Source: Chromatiales bacterium | Lineage (GTDB): Bacteria > Pseudomonadota > Gammaproteobacteria > Chromatiales > Chromatiaceae | NCBI GenBank assembly: GCA_024639625.1 | Contig: JAHEIA010000144.1 | Location: 1 to 7,574 of the forward strand | Direction: 5' to 3' | Length of the DNA stretch: 7,574 bases | Shown: positions 1 through 5,397 of the stretch, piece by piece | Numbering within the stretch: the first letter of the stretch is position 1 | Layout: the number at the start of each line of letters is the position of its first letter | The notes under the pieces: generated by a model | The model's input: only the letters and a program-made list of their open reading frames with translations | The model's database searches: none | What the model was told of the DNA's origin: nothing | Made by a program: the position numbers and the translations under genes

Positions 1-781
1 CCGCCTCCGTCGCCTCGGACATCTCGGCCATGTAGGCGATCGCATCCCCGGCCGCGGCGTCCTGGCGCGACATCACTGCCATGACCTCGTACCAGGCGCC
101 GACCAGTGCCTGTTTCAAGGTATCAGGAGCGGTGGTCTTCACCACCATCAGATCGATGATCTCCCCCGGAATCTGCGACGAGTCAAAGACTAGTTCCGCA
201 CCCTTGGCGTTGCGCGCCTGCATCAGAGGCGGGTTCCAGGTTACCGCCGCACCCTGGGGATCGGCGGCGAATAGGGCAGCGATATCCGCGTCGCTGGTGT
301 TGACCAGCCTTACGTCCCGCTCGGAGAGACCGTTCATGTCCAAGGCGCGGGCCAGCATGTAGTGGGAGACGGACAACTCCACGAGGTTGATGGTCCGCCC
401 CTTCAGGTCCGCGACGCTGCTGCCGCCCTTCATCACGATGCCGTCGTTGCCGTTGGAGAAGTCGCCGACGATCAGCGCCGTGCTGTCGACACCACCCACC
501 GCGGGAATGGTCAGGGCGTCCATGTTGGTCATGGTGCAGGCGTCGAACTGCCCGCTGGTGTACAAGTTGATCGACTCGATGTAGTCGTTGACCAGGGTCA
601 GATCAATCTCAATGCCATACTTGTCGGCCCATCTTTTTAGTATCCCGGCGTGCTGGGCGTATCCCCAGGGCTCCCAGCCGGTGTAGTGAGACCATGCGAC
701 CCGGTAGCGGTCGCCGGCCGCAGCTTGCAGGCTGCACAGGCCCAGTAGGATCAGCAGGCCAAAACGGATAATCGATTTCAT
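1..781 (-). CDS. Periplasmic solute-binding protein of the urea/nitrate/taurine ABC type (3' end outside window)
   Basis: The visible 260 residues start with a Sec signal peptide (MKSIIRF, then a hydrophobic run and LQAAAG, with cleavage near residue 22). The mature part begins RVAWSHYTGWEPWGYA and has WADKYGIEI, CTMTNMDALTIPA, GDFSNGNDGIV, DLKGRTINLVELSVSHY and SSQIPGEIIDLMVV. This is the pattern I recall for the solute-binding proteins labelled 'putative urea ABC transporter substrate-binding protein' (urea-carboxylase-region type), within the NMT1/SsuA-like fold. The family captures small solutes in the periplasm for an ABC importer. The ligand cannot be read from sequence, and no urea carboxylase is in view. 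The start is the ATG at 779-781, with a purine-rich AAGGGGGC just upstream and the telA stop only 15 bases away, so it is the next operon gene. Any permease or ATPase would lie beyond the left edge. A Cys at residue 16 is not a good lipobox because Leu precedes it. Fold assignment is confident; substrate is not. Confidence 0.87.
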   Translation of the reverse strand, partial: MKSIIRFGLLILLGLCSLQAAAGDRYRVAWSHYTGWEPWGYAQHAGILKRWADKYGIEIDLTLVNDYIESINLYTSGQFDACTMTNMDALTIPAVGGVDSTALIVGDFSNGNDGIVMKGGSSVADLKGRTINLVELSVSHYMLARALDMNGLSERDVRLVNTSDADIAALFAADPQGAAVTWNPPLMQARNAKGAELVFDSSQIPGEIIDLMVVKTTAPDTLKQALVGAWYEVMAVMSRQDAAAGDAIAYMAEMSEATEA

Positions 782-796
782 GCTCGCCCCCTTTGC

Positions 797-1996
797 TCAG
801 TCGATAATTTCGATAGGAAAATCGGCCACGGCGGCCTCCGCGTGCTCCATCTTACGGATCGTCTGCTCCGACTCCGCGGCCAGCTTGTCCATGATTACGA
901 TCCGCTCGGCCATCTTCGGCAAGGCCTCCCGACGGTAACGGGAAATGTCCTCCAGCGCGCTGCGGATGTCGCCGAAGGCCTGGCGCAAGGCATCCATATC
1001 CAGCTGGGTAGCGGCGGCTTGTTTGTGGATCGCCGCGCCCTGCTGCTTGAGTCGGGCCGCGGTGCCCGCGATCAGCTCGGAGGTGGTGCTGCTGATCGCC
1101 TGCACCTTCTCCAGTACGATCTTCTGATGGGCCAGCGCCAGGGCCAGAGTGACCGCGACCTGCAGGGCGCTCACGGTCACATTCTCGGCGCGCGACACCC
1201 CGCGCACCAGTTCCTTGTTGTTGCGCACGATCATCTCGACCGTCAGCACCCCCTGCTGATTGACCAACAGCTGCTGTTGCAGGTCCTGAATGCGTTGGCG
1301 CAGAGGAAAAAGGAGTTCTTCTTGGATAAAGGCGTGCCGCGGATCGGACTCCGCAATCTCGGTCGCGAGCTTGTCTTCTAGCTTGTCGTCGATGAGCCGG
1401 CCCAATTTGACGGCCTGCTCCAGCTTATGGGTCAACGCCCGCATCACCTTTTGGTCTTCGACCAAGGTGATGTTGTCCCGCTTCAACTGCTCCCGACCGT
1501 CTTGCAGCGAACGCATGATGGCGTCGATGACGGTAGAGGCGCTCTCGTAGCGGGAGAAATAGCGCTTCAGCGGGGTACCGACCCCTGGAATCAGGCCCAG
1601 CAACCGGGTCAGCCAACCGGCCTCCAGATCCAGCTTGCCGGGGTCGAGCTCCTCCACCTGGACCTTGAGGTCCACTAGCGCGTTGGCCACCTGGCCCCCG
1701 TCCTCGCTGCGCTTGGCGAGCTTGGACACGGGCTCCTTGAGCATCGCGCTGCGGCGCGCCGCTTCCGCCTGCAGCCGGCCGCCCATCGCCTCGACCGCCG
1801 CCGCGGTGCGCTCCCGCGCCTCGAGATCCGCCGGGGACGTGGCCAGGACCCGGGCGACCACGTCGTCCGCTTGCTGCACCAAGGCTTCGTCGTGCGCGGG
1901 ATCCGGTGTTAGCGCCTCTGGATCGGCGAGCTGCAGTTCGCCCCGCAATTCGCTCTCGTCGGCGAAGACCAGGGATTCGGTTTGTTTGCTTGCCAT
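797..1996 (-). CDS. telA: TelA-family toxic anion (tellurite) resistance protein
   Basis: This is a 399-residue cytoplasmic, mostly helical protein with no signal peptide or membrane segment. The family signature is strong in the C-terminal half: LLVNQQGVLTVEMIVRNN (about 243-260), KELVRGVSRAENVTVSALQ (261-279), then AVTLALALAHQKIVLEKVQA and ISSTTSELI (281-309). These match the TelA/YceH/YaaN family (Pfam TelA), as does LEAGWLTRLLGLIPGVGTPLKRYFSRYESA (as separate motifs over 125-153) in the N-terminal half. Length is typical of the family. Members were named for tellurite resistance on plasmids, but most are chromosomal and their biochemistry is unknown; they often sit with membrane/coiled-coil partners (XpaC in Firmicutes) and in Ter-type stress clusters. 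The start is the ATG at 1994-1996, with GAGGAA 10 bases upstream and an in-frame TGA about 20 bases upstream that rules out a longer form. It follows the coiled-coil membrane gene, from which a 133-bp insertion now separates it. Confidence 0.94.
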   Translation of the reverse strand: MASKQTESLVFADESELRGELQLADPEALTPDPAHDEALVQQADDVVARVLATSPADLEARERTAAAVEAMGGRLQAEAARRSAMLKEPVSKLAKRSEDGGQVANALVDLKVQVEELDPGKLDLEAGWLTRLLGLIPGVGTPLKRYFSRYESASTVIDAIMRSLQDGREQLKRDNITLVEDQKVMRALTHKLEQAVKLGRLIDDKLEDKLATEIAESDPRHAFIQEELLFPLRQRIQDLQQQLLVNQQGVLTVEMIVRNNKELVRGVSRAENVTVSALQVAVTLALALAHQKIVLEKVQAISSTTSELIAGTAARLKQQGAAIHKQAAATQLDMDALRQAFGDIRSALEDISRYRREALPKMAERIVIMDKLAAESEQTIRKMEHAEAAVADFPIEIID

Positions 1997-2037
1997 GCTG
2001 TCTCGCTTCCTCTGTCAGATTAGATGGAACCCAAGGG

Positions 2038-2048
2038 CCTCCTAAAGG
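2038..2048. repeat. Direct repeat, left copy of presumed target-site duplication
   Basis: The 11-base sequence CCTCCTAAAGG occurs here and again, identically and in the same orientation, at 2183-2193. The two copies exactly bracket a 133-bp non-coding segment with inverted-repeat ends, as expected for a target-site duplication made by transposition. The next base differs (C at 2049, G at 2194), so the duplication may originally have been 12 bp. Confidence 0.75.
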
Positions 2049-2049
2049 C

Positions 2050-2182
2050 AATGGCTTACTTTTGGCATGCTCGCGCCGGCTCATTCGACCCGAGGGACGC
2101 CGTACATCCTTCCCTGGAGGCTCGACTCGAACGCCCCGAAGCGCCCTTAACTTCCGGGCAGTTTCGTTAAGTAAGTGCCATT
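2050..2182. mobile_element. MITE-like insertion, probably derived from an IS4-group element
   Basis: This 133-bp segment has no convincing ORF. Its left end reads AATGGCTTACTT (2050-2061). The reverse complement of its right end reads AATGGCACTTACTT (2169-2182). These form imperfect terminal inverted repeats that differ by a two-base gap. It is bracketed by identical 11-bp direct repeats (2038-2048 and 2183-2193). Inverted-repeat ends plus a target duplication and no transposase gene define a miniature inverted-repeat transposable element. Target duplications of 10-13 bp and ends of the AATG...TTAAG kind are what I recall for the IS4 group, so I infer mobilisation by such a transposase; this family call is less certain than the element itself. 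It lies between the stop of the coiled-coil gene (2196) and the telA start (1996), breaks no gene, and accounts for most of the only large gap in the operon. It may alter expression of the last two genes. Confidence 0.72.
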
Positions 2183-2193
2183 CCTCCTAAAGG
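2183..2193. repeat. Direct repeat, right copy of presumed target-site duplication
   Basis: This is the second copy of CCTCCTAAAGG, identical to 2038-2048. It directly abuts the inverted-repeat end of the 133-bp element and ends two bases before the stop codon of the coiled-coil gene (2196-2198). On the minus strand it reads CCTTTAGGAGG and contains a ribosome-binding-like AGGAGG. No gene start sits at a suitable distance, so the resemblance may be chance. Confidence 0.75.
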
Positions 2194-2195
2194 GC

Positions 2196-3044
2196 CTACT
2201 CTCCGCTCAGGGAATACTCCGAGGCGCGCGCCGCCAATATTTGCAGCTCCCGCATGGCGGTTTCCAGATCCGTGGCGGCGTGGCCGTGGACCGTGGTCAT
2301 GGCGGCGATCGCGGCCATGGTTTGGTCCATCTGCGTCATCGCCTGCTCGTTCTGGGCCTGCCAGCGGTGCACCTTGTCCAGCTGGTTCTGGCGCAAAACC
2401 AGTCGATCCCGCAGGGTCTCCAGCTCTCGGCGCTGGGTTTCCAACAGCGTGCCAAGACGCTCCAGTTCTTTCGTCCTGCGACCTACGTACTCCACGTCGA
2501 TGGTCTTGATCCCGCTCAAGGTATCCACGATCCTCTGCAGGTTGTCCAGACCGGCGAGGAACACCTGCTCCGCCATCCCTAGATAGCGCCCGTAGGTGAG
2601 CTCGTTGGGGTTCAACTTTCTGCCCAACAGTCCGGCGAATGCCCGATACTTTGCCTGCAGGCGAGCGAGCTGACTCAGGCCCTCTTGATAACCCAGGGTC
2701 TCCAGTTCCGAGCGCAGATTGCGAATCACCTCCTCGCGGCGTCCGGCGAGTGCCTGACGGATGCCTTGCAGGTAGCGGCCCGCATGCTGGTTGCGGCGCA
2801 AAAAATAGTCAATCGCCCAGCCGCCGACGCCGATCAGGGTACCCGCAACCGCCGGAATCACAAACAACAGCGAGGGGCCGAGCGCGAGCGCGGCGGTGGC
2901 CCCGAGCATACCCACCGCCGTCGGATAGAGGACGTGCGGCTGCTGCAGCGTGGAGGCGAGCACAGCTCGCGAAACGGCCCCCTGGGAAAAATCGACCCGG
3001 CTGGCGCGATCCGTTGCCGGCACCTGCTCAGCGCGCCCCGCCAT
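2196..3044 (-). CDS. Inner-membrane protein with two hydrophobic helices and a long coiled-coil tail; family not recognised
   Basis: I do not recognise this 282-residue protein. Residues 1-35 are polar. Residues 38-80 are hydrophobic with a GPSL break near 57-60, consistent with two membrane helices forming a hairpin (VLYPTAVGMLGATAALALG, then LLFVIPAVAGTLIGVGGWAI). Residues 81-282 are charged and helical, with heptad-like Leu/Arg/Glu spacing strongest at about 190-225 (RRTKELERLGTLLETQRREL), suggesting a coiled coil. A hairpin with basic residues right after it (FLRRNQ) would place both ends in the cytoplasm, where the tail could meet TelA, encoded next. By position and shape it may be a functional counterpart of XpaC-like membrane partners of TelA, but I see no sequence link. 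The ATG at 3042-3044 lies 3 bases after the preceding stop (TGACCGATG), with no strong ribosome-binding site, so translational coupling is likely. Confidence 0.85.
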   Translation of the reverse strand: MAGRAEQVPATDRASRVDFSQGAVSRAVLASTLQQPHVLYPTAVGMLGATAALALGPSLLFVIPAVAGTLIGVGGWAIDYFLRRNQHAGRYLQGIRQALAGRREEVIRNLRSELETLGYQEGLSQLARLQAKYRAFAGLLGRKLNPNELTYGRYLGMAEQVFLAGLDNLQRIVDTLSGIKTIDVEYVGRRTKELERLGTLLETQRRELETLRDRLVLRQNQLDKVHRWQAQNEQAMTQMDQTMAAIAAMTTVHGHAATDLETAMRELQILAARASEYSLSGE

Positions 3045-3047
3045 CGG

Positions 3048-4598
3048 TCAGTAGGCCTCGCTCACCAGGGCGATTTCCACCCGAGGCAGGCGGTAGGCGT
3101 AGGCGCGGTCCGATTCCCCCGGCCGGCGCGGCAGCGGCTGAGAAGCACCAAAGCCGAGCGCGCGGACCCGGTTCGTATCGATGTCAAAGGTGACCCGCAG
3201 GTAGCGGCCGACCGCCTCGGCGCGTTCCTGGGACAACAGGCGGTTCGCGGCCGGCTCGCCGCGCAGGCCGCTGTGTCCCTTCACCAGGATGCGAAAATTC
3301 GGATAGTGACGCAGCAGGGCCGCGATTCGGTCGATCTCTCGTTTTCCCTCGAAGGCCAGCTCGGCGGTGCCGCGCCGGAAACCGATCGGCTGCACCTTCA
3401 GTGTTCCGACCTCTTGCAGCCGTCCCCAGCCGGCGTCATCAAGCGGGGGGAAGGCGCGGGCCAGGGGATCCGCGCGACCAGAGGCATCGGCGGGCGGGGC
3501 AAGGCGGAGGTACAGATCGGCGACGAATTCACGATTGGTGATGCGGTAGGGATCTCCGTCGCGCAGCGGATCCTGTGCGAAATCGCCGCTCTCCACCAGG
3601 ATGCGGCTAGTTGCGATGATGGTCTCGACCAGCCCCTGCTCCGGCAGCACCCCGCTCGGCGACACCCCGAACCAGACCGCCCCGTTCTCGTTCAATCCCA
3701 CGCAGTCTACGCCGCGCAGCATGGATCCGACCTGGTCCGGCCGTAACCCGGTGCTCGCCACGACGTCGCCGTGCAGCTGCTGCGGCTGGTCCCGGTACTC
3801 CTGGAGGACCCTAAAATAGGTGTCCAAAAGGGTACGCACCGCCTCCGGCTGCTCGCGGGCGAAATCCCGGTTGACCACCAGGACATCGACGATCAAACGG
3901 TCGGTGTCGGCGGTGCCGATCAGCTTGACCATCCCTGGTTCCGCGAGCGCGCGGGAAACGTCGGGTTCCCACAACACCGCGGCCTGCACCTTGCCCCCGA
4001 GTAGCTGTTTCAGCGCCGCGGAAGACCCGCTGGTCTCGCTGCGCCAGCGCCCCCGGCGCTCCCTGAGCCGAGGGATATCGAAGTGCGATCCGATCGCCTT
4101 GAGCAGGTATTCGCTGGGCGACGCCGGGGTAAAGGCGATGTGCAGTCCCGATTTGTCCTGGATCTCGCCGATCCCTGCCAGCTCCTGCTGCCGCGCCACG
4201 AGGGCGTCGCCGCCCTTGGATTCGTCGATCACGGCAACGATGGTGCCCGGAAACCCGAGCGGCGCAGCGTTGAGCAGAAAGGCATCCACCGTGGTCAGCG
4301 CAAACTGCAGCTCCCCCGCATCCAGGCGCTCGAAGCGAGCCCGGTAGTCTGCCTCGTCGTTCTCGCACGTCAACACATAGCCCGCTTGGCGCAGCTGGCG
4401 GCGCATCCGCGGCGAGCAGAGCGGAAAGTAGCCGACCCAGTTGTCCATGCCGATGCGCAGTGCACCCTTGGTAGAGCGCGCATCCGAAGTCTGCCGCTGT
4501 TCGCTTTCCTGGAACACCGGCAAAACCCATCGGACACCGAGGATCCCGGCTACCCCAAGCACAAGCAGCACGATTACCGCCTTGAGGTGACCGCTCAT
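3048..4598 (-). CDS. Membrane-anchored solute-binding domain fused to a C-terminal OmpA-like domain
   Basis: The 516-residue protein has three parts. Residues 7-28 form one hydrophobic helix (AVIVLLVLGVAGILGVRWVL) with no clear signal-peptidase site, so it is probably an uncleaved anchor with the rest in the periplasm. Residues about 45-370 are a periplasmic solute-binding domain of the NMT1/SsuA kind (LRIGMDNWVGYFPL, QFALTTVDAFLLN, VAVIDESKGGDALVA, AAVLWEPDVSRAL, VDVLVVNRDF). Residues about 400-516 are an OmpA-like domain (KGHSGLRG, NRLLSQERAEAVGRYL, RVRALGFGASQPLP, RVEI). OmpA-like domains bind peptidoglycan. Here the Asp of the usual GHTD motif is replaced by Gly444, while the Arg 15 residues later (Arg459) is kept, so wall binding may be weakened or changed. 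The ATG at 4596-4598 is 9 bases after the vWA stop, with only a weak ribosome-binding site. Databases may call such proteins phosphate-type binding/OmpA; ligand unknown. It may be a sensor or scaffold rather than a transporter part. Confidence 0.9.
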   Translation of the reverse strand: MSGHLKAVIVLLVLGVAGILGVRWVLPVFQESEQRQTSDARSTKGALRIGMDNWVGYFPLCSPRMRRQLRQAGYVLTCENDEADYRARFERLDAGELQFALTTVDAFLLNAAPLGFPGTIVAVIDESKGGDALVARQQELAGIGEIQDKSGLHIAFTPASPSEYLLKAIGSHFDIPRLRERRGRWRSETSGSSAALKQLLGGKVQAAVLWEPDVSRALAEPGMVKLIGTADTDRLIVDVLVVNRDFAREQPEAVRTLLDTYFRVLQEYRDQPQQLHGDVVASTGLRPDQVGSMLRGVDCVGLNENGAVWFGVSPSGVLPEQGLVETIIATSRILVESGDFAQDPLRDGDPYRITNREFVADLYLRLAPPADASGRADPLARAFPPLDDAGWGRLQEVGTLKVQPIGFRRGTAELAFEGKREIDRIAALLRHYPNFRILVKGHSGLRGEPAANRLLSQERAEAVGRYLRVTFDIDTNRVRALGFGASQPLPRRPGESDRAYAYRLPRVEIALVSEAY

Positions 4599-4607
4599 CG
4601 CCGGTGG

Positions 4608-5387
4608 TCAATCGGCAAATCGGGAAACGGCGAAGCTCGGCGCTTCGGCCAATACGGTCCCCAGTCCCTGCTGCAGAGCCTGCGGATTGTTCGCTGAGCG
4701 GTAATAGGTGCGGCCGGGTTGGTTGAGCGGGTGCTGTTCGCCAATGCAGAAGCCAATGGTATGCAGCACCAGCGGCGACAGCGAGAGCATTCGATTGGTC
4801 GCCGCCGTAGGGTCCTGCCCGTCGCTGGCGAGGCCATCGGTGACGACCACCAGGTGGTATTCTCCGTAGCCTAGTTGTCGCCGCCCCTGCGCCTCGAGCT
4901 TCGCATAGGCCAGTTCCACCGCGCTGCGCAAGGGCGTGTTCGCATCGGCCTGGACCTGCTGCACGGCCCGACCGAAATGGTCCCGGTTATCCCGGCCCAG
5001 CGCCAGCCGCTCACTGAGCCCGGATTGGTCGAATGCCGCCAATCCGAGATTGGCGTCCTGCGGAAGCGAGCGGGCGAACGCCGCCAGTGCCGCTTTCGCC
5101 ACCTCGATCTTTCTGTTGCCTTCCGCGCAGCTGGTCTCGTTCATGCTTCCCGATGCGTCGAGAACCACGTAGTAGTTCGCCGCGAACAGATTGTCCGCCA
5201 CCTCCCCTGCTTCGCCAGGCGGCCATGTATTGTACGGGTTCAAGGCATAGCCCGGCTGCCGGGCTGCGGGCTGCACCGCGTCGGGGGGCGTCTGCCGGGG
5301 CCCCGGATCGGTAAAGGATCGGTAACCGAGATAGCCCAAAGCGACCATGACGGCCAGGTAAGCGGGAAACTTCGACGCGCGCCCCAT
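4608..5387 (-). CDS. Membrane-anchored von Willebrand factor A (vWA) domain protein with intact MIDAS
   Basis: This 259-residue protein starts MGRASKFPAYLAVMVALGYL. The short basic N-terminus followed by one hydrophobic helix (about 8-22) predicts N-in topology, with the rest in the periplasm. A Pro-rich linker (28-60) leads to a vWA domain from about 70 to 240. The metal-ion-dependent adhesion site is complete: D77-x-S79-x-S81 in VLDASGSMNE, T151 in ANTPL, and D184 in VVVTDG. vWA domains use this bound divalent metal to hold protein partners. Two cysteines (C87 and C214) could form a disulfide if the domain is periplasmic. The reading frame stays open far upstream (to 5627), but that part overlaps the preceding gene. 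The chosen ATG (5385-5387) has AGGAGA six bases upstream (plus-strand 5394-5399), overlapping the stop of the preceding gene. It lies between two solute-binding/OmpA genes, so these are the obvious candidate partners. Confidence 0.92.
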   Translation of the reverse strand: MGRASKFPAYLAVMVALGYLGYRSFTDPGPRQTPPDAVQPAARQPGYALNPYNTWPPGEAGEVADNLFAANYYVVLDASGSMNETSCAEGNRKIEVAKAALAAFARSLPQDANLGLAAFDQSGLSERLALGRDNRDHFGRAVQQVQADANTPLRSAVELAYAKLEAQGRRQLGYGEYHLVVVTDGLASDGQDPTAATNRMLSLSPLVLHTIGFCIGEQHPLNQPGRTYYRSANNPQALQQGLGTVLAEAPSFAVSRFAD

Positions 5388-5397
5388 TTTCGGTCTC

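Noticed and set aside
1..781. Naming the last gene as a urea (or nitrate/taurine) transporter component
   Set aside because: The fold fits, but no urea carboxylase, permease or ATPase is visible, and ligand specificity cannot be read from the sequence, so no substrate or gene symbol is given.
1425..2084. 219-codon minus-strand open frame overlapping telA
   Set aside because: It is a different frame of the telA region with Gly/Arg-rich composition; the TelA frame is unmistakable. It also begins inside the MITE-like insertion.
2685..3746. 353-codon plus-strand open frame
   Set aside because: It lies opposite two well-supported minus-strand genes, has low-complexity Arg/Gln/Ala-rich composition with no recognisable domain, and is the kind of shadow frame expected in GC-rich coding DNA.
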